A DNA stretch of 64,000 nucleotides. Origin: Thermocrinis minervae (GTDB lineage Bacteria; Aquificota; Aquificia; Aquificales; Aquificaceae). The position numbers were made by a program, and so were the translations under genes. Below the pieces are notes generated by a model. The model was not told where the DNA came from and made no database searches. It saw only the letters and a program-made list of their open reading frames with translations. Location: NCBI RefSeq assembly GCF_900142435.1, contig NZ_LT670846.1, positions 1,268,750-1,332,749 on the forward strand, in the 5' to 3' direction. Position 1 is the first letter of the stretch, and each line of letters begins with the position of its first letter. Below are positions 1 through 7,751 of the stretch, piece by piece.

Positions 1-199
1 AGACAGGTTTACCTTTCCAGGAGACAACCCTCACCTGGCCCTCTGGTATCTGTGAACCATCCACCTCCACCTTAGCACCTGCCAAAGATGAGGCGCTAGG
101 GGCAAGGGTTTTTAAGAGAGGATACAAAACGCCTGCTACACCCACCAGGCCAAGCCCACCTATGGCAAGGCCAAGAAGGTCTCTCCTTGATGTTTCCAT
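1..199 (-). CDS. petA: Rieske iron-sulfur protein of cytochrome bc complex (N-terminal part)
   Basis: Partial: only the first 66 codons are in the window and the gene runs off the left edge. The start begins METSRRDLL, a twin-arginine-type signal, followed by a Gly/Val/Ala-rich membrane anchor and then a segment with IPEGQVRVV and WKGKPV, the usual opening of the Rieske domain. The [2Fe-2S] ligands lie outside the window. Rieske proteins pass electrons from quinol to cytochrome c in the bc1 complex at the cytoplasmic membrane. A perfect AAGGAGGTG ribosome binding site precedes the ATG. The gene diverges from dnaG; cytochrome b would be expected beyond the left edge. Confidence 0.85.
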   Translation of the reverse strand, partial: METSRRDLLGLAIGGLGLVGVAGVLYPLLKTLAPSASSLAGAKVEVDGSQIPEGQVRVVSWKGKPV

Positions 200-333
200 A
201 TTTACACCTCCTTAAGTGCTCCTTAAGAGGTTGATTATATAACAAAATCGTATGATTCTGCTCTATTATCCATATTCTGATCTTTAATTCATTCTTAAAC
301 GTCCCTAAATTTAAAAATTTAAAGGTTACCGCC

Positions 334-1812
334 ATGCAAAGTCTTAAAGACCTTATGTCTAAGATAGATATAGTAGATGTGATAGGGTCTTACATAGACC
401 TAAAAAGGTCTGGAAGTAACTACATGGCCAGATGCCCCTTCCACCCAGATGACACACCTTCCCTCTCTGTATCTCCTTCTAAAGGAATATGGAAGTGCTT
501 CGGTTGTGGAGTTGGTGGAGATGCTGTGAAGTTCGTAGCTATGTACGAAGGGATCTCTTACAGGGAGGCTTTGATCAAACTAGCAGAAAAGTACAGGATA
601 CCAATAAAGTTAAAGACCACTAAAGACGAAAAGATCTTCCTAATCATGGAGGAGGTAGCAAACTTCTACCATCAGCAGCTTAAAGGCAACGAAAGGGCAA
701 AGGAATACCTAAAGTTCAGAAAAGTCCCTTCTGCCATGGTAGAAAGGTTTATGCTTGGTTTTTCCCCTTCCACTGAGAAGCTTTTAGAGTTTCTGAGCAC
801 CAGAGGATACCTCAATGAGTACGAAAAGACAGGCAACCTATATAAGTACAAAGACGGCTCCTACAGAGACATCTTCTTGGAAAGGCTGATAATACCCATA
901 AGGGATGCCAAGGGAAGGCTGGTAGGTTTTGGCGGAAGGACTATCTCTGACGCACAACCCAAGTACATAAACTCCCCAGAAAGCAGTGTATTTAAGAAAG
1001 CTTCTGTACTCTTTGGTCTGTGGCAAGCCAAAGATTACATAAGAGAAAAGCAAGTTGCATACTTGGTAGAAGGATACTTTGATGTCATACGCATGCACTC
1101 AATAGGACTAAAGCAGACGGTAGCACCCCTTGGGACTGCCTTCACCCAGGAACACGCAGGCCTTCTTTCCAGGTACGCGAAGAGGGTTATTCTAGTGTTT
1201 GATGGCGACGAGGCCGGAAAGAAGGCTGTAAGAACGGCAGCCTCTCACTTACTATCCTACGGCATAGAGGTATTTGTGTGCTACCTTCCAGAAGGTGAAG
1301 ACCCAGACTCGATGGGAGAAAGGGACCCAAAGGCTTTAGAAAACCTAATAAACGGAGCCAAAAATCTCTTTGACCTTTTGATTGAGGAGGACAACTTAAA
1401 GGAGTACGTATACTTCGCGGGATTTTTACAAGATGGCATACTTAAGCATGAACTTCTTACAAAGCTCAGTCGTGCAAAAAACATCCCCATAGACAGCATA
1501 TACAGCATGCTACCTAAGAAAACTCAAAAGAAAGAGAGTAGTCATGGTTTAAGCTACTATGAAAAAGTGTTCCTTATAGGACTATACAGGTTAAAACCTA
1601 AGGATGTTGACCTAAGGCTGTTAAATCTATCACCGGAGGCTATGCTTTTGGCAGAAGAGATACTCTCCGGTGAGGAAGATTTGCCAGATTTTTTACAAAA
1701 CGAGCGTATACCCAACTTAGAAGAAGCTTTTCGGTTTGCTCTAGAGAATCTGAAGATAGAAAAAAAGAGTGTAAGTTTGAGATCTTTGCGCAAAAGGTTC
1801 TCTGAGTTATAA
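334..1812 (+). CDS. dnaG: DNA primase DnaG
   Basis: Synthesises RNA primers at the replication fork. The N-terminal CHC2 zinc ribbon is visible with ligands Cys34, His37, Cys55 and Cys58. The catalytic core carries the TOPRIM signatures VEGYFD (near residue 248) and DGDEAGKK (near residue 290). At 492 residues it is shorter than the E. coli protein (581), the difference lying in the C-terminal helicase-binding part, which is weakly conserved in thermophiles. The ATG at 334 has only a weak ribosome binding site. Diverges from petA across 134 bp; an unrelated exported protein follows after 90 bp. Confidence 0.96.
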   Translation: MQSLKDLMSKIDIVDVIGSYIDLKRSGSNYMARCPFHPDDTPSLSVSPSKGIWKCFGCGVGGDAVKFVAMYEGISYREALIKLAEKYRIPIKLKTTKDEKIFLIMEEVANFYHQQLKGNERAKEYLKFRKVPSAMVERFMLGFSPSTEKLLEFLSTRGYLNEYEKTGNLYKYKDGSYRDIFLERLIIPIRDAKGRLVGFGGRTISDAQPKYINSPESSVFKKASVLFGLWQAKDYIREKQVAYLVEGYFDVIRMHSIGLKQTVAPLGTAFTQEHAGLLSRYAKRVILVFDGDEAGKKAVRTAASHLLSYGIEVFVCYLPEGEDPDSMGERDPKALENLINGAKNLFDLLIEEDNLKEYVYFAGFLQDGILKHELLTKLSRAKNIPIDSIYSMLPKKTQKKESSHGLSYYEKVFLIGLYRLKPKDVDLRLLNLSPEAMLLAEEILSGEEDLPDFLQNERIPNLEEAFRFALENLKIEKKSVSLRSLRKRFSEL

Positions 1813-1902
1813 AACGAGTTTATACAGAGATTAGAAGATTTTATGTATATCGCACTTAAACATACATATATTTTGGTCTAAAAAGCAGCTGGAGGTTAAA
1901 AG

Positions 1903-2388
1903 ATGAAAAAGCTCCTAGGTTTTACCCTTCTAGGGATGGGGATTTCCTTCTCAGCACCCATCTTTATGGATGCAGAGTACGCCAAAGAGTTGTGCCATAT
2001 GTGGAACAAAACGCCACAGCTGGTGGAGGAGCTCGGCAAGAGTGAAAGCTGGATGGCCGCTCCAGAGAGGAAGATATTCATCTACAGGGAGGACTGTGGA
2101 GATAAAAAGCAGATCCAGCTGACCATAAAGAACGAGAACGGAAAGGCTGTGTGCGTGTACGGAGGATGGGCGAAGGACAAGAGGGGTAAGGATGACTTTC
2201 TCATGTACGCAGAGACGAAAAGATGGCTTGAGATGGGAAGGAAAGAGTATGGACCTATGAAGGCGATGATGCTGGGAAGGCTAAAGTTTGAAGGTCCCAA
2301 GTTTGTAGCTATGAAAAACATGGGACCCTTTGAAGCCTTCTTGGATATAGTAGACAACCCACCTCATGACAGCAGCAGGTGTCCTTAA
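1903..2388 (+). CDS. exported SCP2 sterol-binding-like domain protein
   Basis: A 161-residue protein with a typical Sec signal peptide (MKKLLGF..., cleavage likely after about residue 18). The rest resembles the SCP2/sterol-carrier fold: a beta-rich part with Asp/Lys-rich turns, then the helix-strand pattern around MMLGRLKFEGPKF (about residues 123-135) that matches the conserved LG-LK-EG stretch of that family. Four cysteines remain in the mature part. A GGAGGT ribosome binding site precedes the ATG. In bacteria such domains bind hydrophobic ligands; the ligand here is unknown. The gene converges with truA, the two stop codons overlapping by 4 bp. Confidence 0.65.
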   Translation: MKKLLGFTLLGMGISFSAPIFMDAEYAKELCHMWNKTPQLVEELGKSESWMAAPERKIFIYREDCGDKKQIQLTIKNENGKAVCVYGGWAKDKRGKDDFLMYAETKRWLEMGRKEYGPMKAMMLGRLKFEGPKFVAMKNMGPFEAFLDIVDNPPHDSSRCP

Positions 2389-3110
2389 AGGATAACCTCC
2401 TCTAGGGTCAGCCCCTTAGCCTTTGCCGAGTAGGGGCATTTGGCCCCTTTTAGATACTCTTCAACATTCTTTAGATCTATTTTACCGAGTCCCACATGTA
2501 CGATAGCACCTACCATACGCCTGACCATATACCTGAGAAAGTGTGAAGCTCTGAAGCTTATGGTTATAAGCTCTCCCTCCACCTTCATATTCACCTCCTT
2601 AAGATGTACAACCGTGTTTTTGTCTTCCTCTTCAAGCTTTGCAAAACCAGAAAAGTCGTGTTCACCCACGAGTATGTTACATGCTTCCTTCATGGCATCA
2701 AGGTCTAAAGTCCTGGGTAGCTGCCAAACGAACGGATAAAGGAAGGGATCTCTTCTGTAAGAGTTATGTATACGGTACGAATACACTTTTTCTTTTACAT
2801 GATAGCGCGCGTTGAAAGTGGGGTCTACCTTTAGAACTTCCTTTACTCCTATGTCCTTTGGTAACATGCCGTTGAGGGCCTTCAGTAGGGCTTCATCTTT
2901 TACATCCTTTTGGGATAGGAAGTTGGCCACGTAGTCCTTTGCGTGCACTCCTGCATCTGTTCTACAACAACCGATTAGCTTCACTGGATGTCCCAAAATG
3001 GTGTTTAAAGCCTCCGATAAAACTCCCTGTACAGTCCTTAGACCTGGCTGGACCTGCCACCCGTGGAAATCAGTCCCTACGTAAGAGAGCCTAAGGAGGT
3101 AGTTGATCAT
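2385..3110 (-). CDS. truA: tRNA pseudouridine(38-40) synthase TruA
   Basis: Isomerises uridines 38-40 in the tRNA anticodon stem. The catalytic aspartate is Asp52 in the motif GCCRTDAGVHA; the N-terminal YVGTDFHGWQ and the C-terminal RASHFLRYMVRRMVG stretches are typical of the family. Full length at 241 residues. Its ATG follows the stop codon of the lipoate-ligase fusion with no intervening base, so the two are almost certainly co-transcribed. Confidence 0.96.
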   Translation of the reverse strand: MINYLLRLSYVGTDFHGWQVQPGLRTVQGVLSEALNTILGHPVKLIGCCRTDAGVHAKDYVANFLSQKDVKDEALLKALNGMLPKDIGVKEVLKVDPTFNARYHVKEKVYSYRIHNSYRRDPFLYPFVWQLPRTLDLDAMKEACNILVGEHDFSGFAKLEEEDKNTVVHLKEVNMKVEGELITISFRASHFLRYMVRRMVGAIVHVGLGKIDLKNVEEYLKGAKCPYSAKAKGLTLEEVIL

Positions 3111-5291
3111 CTACAGTAGCTTTGTAAGGTCACGAATCTTCTCAGCATCAGTGAAGCTCGTGGAAGCATGAGCCTCTGGATGACCGTACAGACCGCAGAG
3201 GGTAACTATGGTAGTGGGTGTATGTTTTCTTAGCATCCTTATGACGAAGTCTGTCCTGTAGCAGTGGACTCCCACCAGAAGGGTTAGGTCGTTCTGTGTA
3301 TGCAATATAGTATGGTATGGATTGGGAGGATCCATCTCTACTGTTGGGTCGTACTTCTTGAGCTTGGGCCTGTAATCGGGGAGGATCTTTACCATGACCT
3401 TGTCTAACTTTTCCAATAGCTCTCTCACAGCTTGTGCCTTTTGCCTTAGTTCCTCCTCTCCAAAGTCCCACAGGAGCAATGGACCTACTACTAGGGTAGG
3501 CCTTTTAGACTCTTTTATAAGCTTTGCTATGTACTCAAGGGCTTCTTTGTAGCTTACGGCTCTATCTCCTATAGTGGCTTCACCTTTGAAGACTTCTTCC
3601 TGCATGGCTGTTCTAGTCCTATCCTCTTGTGGGGTAGGGACAGCCTTTGGTTTTTTGTAGTACGAGGGGATAAACTCCTTGAAGTATGGAGAAAAATCAA
3701 AGGATTGATTCTTCTTATGGTGTGAACCGTCTATAGACTCTTTTACCGATAGGCTCTTATAAAGGTCCTCCTTTATCAGATCCAGCTCTACTGTAAACTC
3801 TCCGTGATAGGCTTTTTCTTCTTCTTCAACTCCAAGACTGTAGCAAGTGGTACCCACTATGTCAAAAAGCACACCGTTAGCTCCTTCCTTGGAAGCCCTC
3901 TGGAATATCTCATACCTCTTTTCATAAAACTCATAGCAGCAGTGGCCTATGTACGTATAACCGTTTTTGGCACACCACAGGAGTGTATCCCTCAAGAGTT
4001 CAAAGGAAGTTATGGTTATGGGTATCATGCCCTTTTCATAAGCGAGCCTGTAGGCATCTCCTACAGTACATCCACCACACTCTCCACAGTCATCCAGATG
4101 TCTGTAGTCACACCACCTTGGCTTTGCACAGTAAGGTAATAGCATAACCTTGGCCTTTTTTATGTTCTCAATAAGCGGAGCACCTATGGAAGCTATTATG
4201 TTGTTAAGTCTTTTTTTTTCTATGCCAAGGTCAAGACCTTCCACCTTCCTTAAAGGAAAGATGACCGCCTCTACAAAGTCATCCACAGTAAGGTTAAGAC
4301 CTTCCCACTCTCTGTTCTCAAAGAACTCTCTTATCCTCTTTTCCACATCCCTGATGGGTGTATGCTTTAGGTACGCCTCCAGGTCGTATATGAGCCTTTG
4401 GGGTTTTACAAAAAGATCTCCGTTTATGATAACCTCCTGTAGGACCATCCTCTGAGTGTCCACCTTAGCAGAAACCCTAAAGGTTCCACCTGGACACCTG
4501 TATATACCATAGAGCATCTCCATACTTTCGGGAGCCTTCTTCACGTGGTATATCCATTCTTCGCTGGCAAAGTAATCTCTTTTCTCTTCAAGTAGATTTA
4601 GTTCTTCCTGTGTCAGCTCTCCCCACTGGTATTCTATGCCTAGCTCTTCAGACAGACCTTCCAGTATGGCATCAAAGACTTCCTTATCTTCAGGAAGTCT
4701 ACCTAAGTACCTCTTTACCCACTCTACCCTATCCTCAGCGCTCTTTATACCCTTTGAAGTGAGCTTTTCTACTGGAATCTGGAGGGACTTTAACATCCTT
4801 TCTACACTAAAGTCCATCAGTATGGTACCCTGGTAGAGGAAGGAATTACCTTCAAAGACTCCACCCGTTCCAGAAATCTTCCTACCTTCTACCTCTATAT
4901 CGTTCCTTGGTCTGAACTCCGCAGGAATGCCTAGCTTTCTTAAACCTCTGGCTACACCCTGACATATCTTCTTGGTTAGTTCTTCGTAACTACTAACTCC
5001 CAAATCCGCCGTAGACCCTATCACCTCCCATCCTATCTGTGACCTGTCAAAGTAGATGGCTCCTCCTCCTGTTATCCTCCTGCCTACCTGTATACCTTCC
5101 CTTTGGGTGTACTCGAGCCTCACTTCCTGCTCTATGGCTTGGTGAAAGCCTATGAGTACACACTCTGGATCAAACTTCAGAAACCTTATGGTATTTGGTA
5201 TCTTCCCCTCTGATCTTAGGTCCAACATTATCCTGTCTAGGGCTATGTTCTCGTAGTGTGGTCTGGGCCCTGTATAGACAACTCTCCACAT
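3111..5291 (-). CDS. lipoate-protein ligase A - DUF116 - CdhB-like triple fusion
   Basis: A 726-residue protein with three parts. Residues 1-335 are a complete LplA-type ligase: RRITGGGAIYFD (71-82), the catalytic lysine Lys138 in GRKISGTGG, and the small C-terminal accessory domain with PGGTFRV and INGDLF. Residues about 365-490 match DUF116, with Cys388, Cys394, Cys402, Cys405 and Cys408 in a cluster that looks metal- or Fe-S-binding, plus Cys440, Cys451, Cys452 and Cys483. After a charged linker, residues 578-726 resemble the small epsilon/CdhB subunit of archaeal CO dehydrogenase/acetyl-CoA synthase (KRPTLVVGPLLL, then a second half with VGVHCYRTDF). The ligase part should attach lipoate or octanoate to a carrier protein; the roles of the other two parts are not known to me. 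The ATG at 5291 has an AAGGAGG site; truA follows directly. Confidence 0.8.
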   Translation of the reverse strand: MWRVVYTGPRPHYENIALDRIMLDLRSEGKIPNTIRFLKFDPECVLIGFHQAIEQEVRLEYTQREGIQVGRRITGGGAIYFDRSQIGWEVIGSTADLGVSSYEELTKKICQGVARGLRKLGIPAEFRPRNDIEVEGRKISGTGGVFEGNSFLYQGTILMDFSVERMLKSLQIPVEKLTSKGIKSAEDRVEWVKRYLGRLPEDKEVFDAILEGLSEELGIEYQWGELTQEELNLLEEKRDYFASEEWIYHVKKAPESMEMLYGIYRCPGGTFRVSAKVDTQRMVLQEVIINGDLFVKPQRLIYDLEAYLKHTPIRDVEKRIREFFENREWEGLNLTVDDFVEAVIFPLRKVEGLDLGIEKKRLNNIIASIGAPLIENIKKAKVMLLPYCAKPRWCDYRHLDDCGECGGCTVGDAYRLAYEKGMIPITITSFELLRDTLLWCAKNGYTYIGHCCYEFYEKRYEIFQRASKEGANGVLFDIVGTTCYSLGVEEEEKAYHGEFTVELDLIKEDLYKSLSVKESIDGSHHKKNQSFDFSPYFKEFIPSYYKKPKAVPTPQEDRTRTAMQEEVFKGEATIGDRAVSYKEALEYIAKLIKESKRPTLVVGPLLLWDFGEEELRQKAQAVRELLEKLDKVMVKILPDYRPKLKKYDPTVEMDPPNPYHTILHTQNDLTLLVGVHCYRTDFVIRMLRKHTPTTIVTLCGLYGHPEAHASTSFTDAEKIRDLTKLL

Positions 5292-5292
5292 A

Positions 5293-5327
5293 CTTCTCCT
5301 CCTTTTTCAGGAAAATTTTGCTGAAAA
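5293..5327 (-). promoter_or_regulatory. small inverted repeat and strong RBS ahead of the lipoate-ligase fusion
   Basis: Between the nuclease stop and the ligase ATG there is a 7-bp inverted repeat, TTTTCAG (5304-5310) and CTGAAAA (5321-5327), enclosing GAAAATTTTG. On the minus strand it lies directly upstream of an AAGGAGGAG ribosome binding site. It could modulate translation or be a weak processing or attenuation hairpin; it lacks the GC-rich stem and trailing U-run of a standard terminator. Confidence 0.35.
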
Positions 5328-5350
5328 GACCTGTAGGGAAATGACTTATA

Positions 5351-5905
5351 TCACCTGCCCCAGAAGCCCTTTCTTTCTTCTCTTGCTTTTCTCTGAGCTT
5401 CCAAGAAGTGTTCCGCATACTTTACGTTTGGTGGTATCGTGTACACCTGTGCGTATCCTTCTCTTATCAAGATCTCATTCAGCATTCTTCCATCCTCTAA
5501 CCATACGTAAGCAAGTAGCCTTCCATACTTGTCTGTAGGTTGGACGTCTGTTTCAAGGTATACCTTTGTACCGGGCTTTAGTATACTGCTGGTAAACTTT
5601 TTAGCCTCTTGTCCCATCTTTATGATCTCATCTAGACTCTGACCTGTCTTTGCAGAATCCCTATAAGCCTTTTGGTTTGCTGAGCTTTCTGGAGTATCCA
5701 CACCTATCAGCCTAACCTTTATCTCTTCATTACCTCGTACACATACGAAGGTGTCACCGTCTACTACCCTCTTCACTATGCACTCATCTCCCTTTGGTTT
5801 AACGCTGACCTGCTGTGGTGCTTCTTGGACTTTCTTTGGAGCTTCTTGAACCTTGCAACCTGAAAGGATGAGCGCAAGCAAGAGCAGTAAAAATCTAACC
5901 ATCAT
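5351..5905 (-). CDS. thermonuclease-family (SNase-like) lipoprotein
   Basis: Calcium-type staphylococcal nuclease fold protein. The chosen start (ATGATG at 5905/5902) follows a GGGAGG ribosome binding site and gives a clean lipoprotein signal, MVRFLLLLLALILSGC, with the lipobox LSGC; an upstream in-frame ATG at 5920 is less likely. The nuclease core shows VVDGDTFVC, KVRLIGVDTPES and DKYGRLLAYV, which hold the family's catalytic Arg/Glu/Arg residues. It should be anchored on the outer face of a membrane and may degrade extracellular nucleic acid. It overlaps the end of the DUF89 gene by about 10 bp. Confidence 0.9.
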   Translation of the reverse strand: MMVRFLLLLLALILSGCKVQEAPKKVQEAPQQVSVKPKGDECIVKRVVDGDTFVCVRGNEEIKVRLIGVDTPESSANQKAYRDSAKTGQSLDEIIKMGQEAKKFTSSILKPGTKVYLETDVQPTDKYGRLLAYVWLEDGRMLNEILIREGYAQVYTIPPNVKYAEHFLEAQRKAREERKGFWGR

Positions 5906-6737
5906 ACATACCTCCCACAAAGAATGCTACTTTACCCTGAGGACTCTTTGCTTCCCCCTCTATCACTTTACATTTTACAGTAAGAAGGAAGAATACCTTT
6001 CTGTTGGAAGAGCTCAAAGTCTCATAGTTGGCCTGTCCTTTGCTTATGACTATATCAGACTCGTAGAAGGTCTTTCTAAACTCCTCCGAACAGTCCTCTA
6101 AGAAGGTCCCTACCTTATCAGAACCGTTCTCTATAACTCTGCATAGCTTGTCCATACCTACTTCTATGGCGTCTTCCATGAGGGCATCGTTAAGTATAGG
6201 ATAGCTTTTTACAGCGTAAACTACTTCCTTGCCTGCCTTTACGAGCTTTTCCACAAGAAGGGTGTCAAAAGCAATTTCTCCGGCGTTGTCTCCTACTATG
6301 AGTATAGATCTTGCCTTTAGGAACTCCTCCACAAAGCTTTCGTACTCAAACCTACCTACTCCTATGTTTAGTATGTCGTCCAAGTTTACAGAATCTTTTA
6401 TGGCAAAGTCTACAGCGTTCCCAGCTCCTGAGAGTATGAGCACTTCTCTAAGATCAAGATCCTTTTCCTTGAGGTTTTTTAGTATACTGTAAGCCTTTGC
6501 ATTGGAAAGCTTTTTTATTTCATAGAAAGGATCCTCCTGACCTGTTAACTCTTTGACCAACTTTTGTATGTAATAAGCGTAGTAAGCTGGACTTTTATCT
6601 ATTGTCTGAAGGCTGGAGAGGTATCTGACAAGCTCTAAAGCGATCTCTTTCTGTTTGTCGTCATCTAGATTTAACCTTTTGACGGCGTTTATACCCTGAT
6701 TTATGAGGCATGGTATGCACGGAGCTTTTGCTATCAT
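5895..6737 (-). CDS. DUF89 / ARMT1-like damage-control phosphatase
   Basis: 280 residues. The N-terminal CIPCL motif (Cys7, Cys10) and the central GDNAGEIAFDTLL and DIVISKGQANYE segments are hallmarks of the DUF89 metal-dependent phosphatases, which hydrolyse damaged phospho-metabolites such as sugar phosphates or oxidised cofactor intermediates. The CxxC-bearing form belongs to the subfamily found in archaea and thermophilic bacteria. It overlaps by 4 bp with the DHH phosphoesterase upstream. The substrate cannot be read from the sequence. Confidence 0.85.
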   Translation of the reverse strand: MIAKAPCIPCLINQGINAVKRLNLDDDKQKEIALELVRYLSSLQTIDKSPAYYAYYIQKLVKELTGQEDPFYEIKKLSNAKAYSILKNLKEKDLDLREVLILSGAGNAVDFAIKDSVNLDDILNIGVGRFEYESFVEEFLKARSILIVGDNAGEIAFDTLLVEKLVKAGKEVVYAVKSYPILNDALMEDAIEVGMDKLCRVIENGSDKVGTFLEDCSEEFRKTFYESDIVISKGQANYETLSSSNRKVFFLLTVKCKVIEGEAKSPQGKVAFFVGGMYDG

Positions 6738-7726
6738 ACTTGCACAACCTTCAACAGGCCAGCCTCCTTTAATCCCTCCCTTATGGCGTGTAGTAGTTTA
6801 TCCATAGCTTCTTGGTAGGAGCTTGCCCTTATCTTTGCACCCGAAGCATACTTGTGCCCACCACCACCAAGAAGGTTGGCTACTTTCGCCACGTCTACCT
6901 TACCCTTCGACCTTAGAGACACCTTCCAAACACCTTCATCAGGTTTCTCTATGAGAGCGTAGGCTACTTCAACACCCTCTATGGACCTTGGGAAGTTTAC
7001 AAGACCTTCGCTGTCTGGATACTCTGTACCTGTTTCTTTGAAAAACTTGTCAAATACAGTGACTCCTGCTACTAAACCTTCTTCGTGTAGGGTTATGGTT
7101 TCTAAGACCTTGGCTGTTAACTTTATCTTTGCTAGGGATTCTCTCTCTGAGAACATGGTGTAGGTCCAGTAGGGTTTGGCTCCCTTTTGGCATAGCTCCC
7201 TAGCTAGCTCAAAGGTTCGTTCGTCAGTGTTCGAATACCTGAAAAAGCCTGTATCGGTGGCAAGCCCTGCATATATACACTCAGCAATCTGCTCGTCTAT
7301 GAGATTCTCATCCCAAGCCTTCATGAGCTCATAAACCAACGTAGTGGTAGATGGTGCTGACGGATCTATGTAATCCCACTGTCCGTAAAAATCTCCACCT
7401 ACGTGATGGTCTATGCGTGCCTTCTTTATGGCCCTCACTTCGGCACCGGCTCTATAGAAGCCGCTAGCATCCACTATTATGCCAACGTCAAACACCTCCG
7501 GTAGGGGAAGCCTCTGCACGTGCTCCACACCTGGGAGGAAATCCAAGAAGTGGGGCACTTTATCCTTACAAGCTATGGTAACATCTTTGCCGAGCTTTTT
7601 AAGAAACATATAGAGGGCCAAGGCGCTGCCCAAAGTGTCCGCATCGGGGTTTTCGTGCGACACTATCAAAATCTTACCCTTTTCTTCTTTTAAAAGTTCT
7701 ATAATAGGAATACTTTCCTTAACCAT
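6734..7726 (-). CDS. nrnA: DHH/DHHA1 phosphoesterase, NrnA-like oligoribonuclease/pAp phosphatase
   Basis: 330 residues with all DHH motifs: HENPDADTLGSA near residue 25, IIVDASGF, RIDHHVGG, and TDTGFFRYSNT. The DHHA1 domain ends in GGGGHKYASGAKI. This architecture matches NrnA, which degrades nano-RNAs and dephosphorylates 3'-phosphoadenosine 5'-phosphate using Mn2+. It lies 25 bp downstream of ileS and overlaps the DUF89 gene, so a phosphohydrolase pair is co-expressed. The exact substrate preference is inferred from the family. Confidence 0.88.
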   Translation of the reverse strand: MVKESIPIIELLKEEKGKILIVSHENPDADTLGSALALYMFLKKLGKDVTIACKDKVPHFLDFLPGVEHVQRLPLPEVFDVGIIVDASGFYRAGAEVRAIKKARIDHHVGGDFYGQWDYIDPSAPSTTTLVYELMKAWDENLIDEQIAECIYAGLATDTGFFRYSNTDERTFELARELCQKGAKPYWTYTMFSERESLAKIKLTAKVLETITLHEEGLVAGVTVFDKFFKETGTEYPDSEGLVNFPRSIEGVEVAYALIEKPDEGVWKVSLRSKGKVDVAKVANLLGGGGHKYASGAKIRASSYQEAMDKLLHAIREGLKEAGLLKVVQV

Positions 7727-7751
7727 CCTCCTACCTCCGAACCTATTAAAT

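Noticed and set aside
3148-3471. Overlapping 107-codon frame inside the lipoate-ligase fusion
   Set aside because: It is a shadow frame of a well-supported gene, with no motif of its own.
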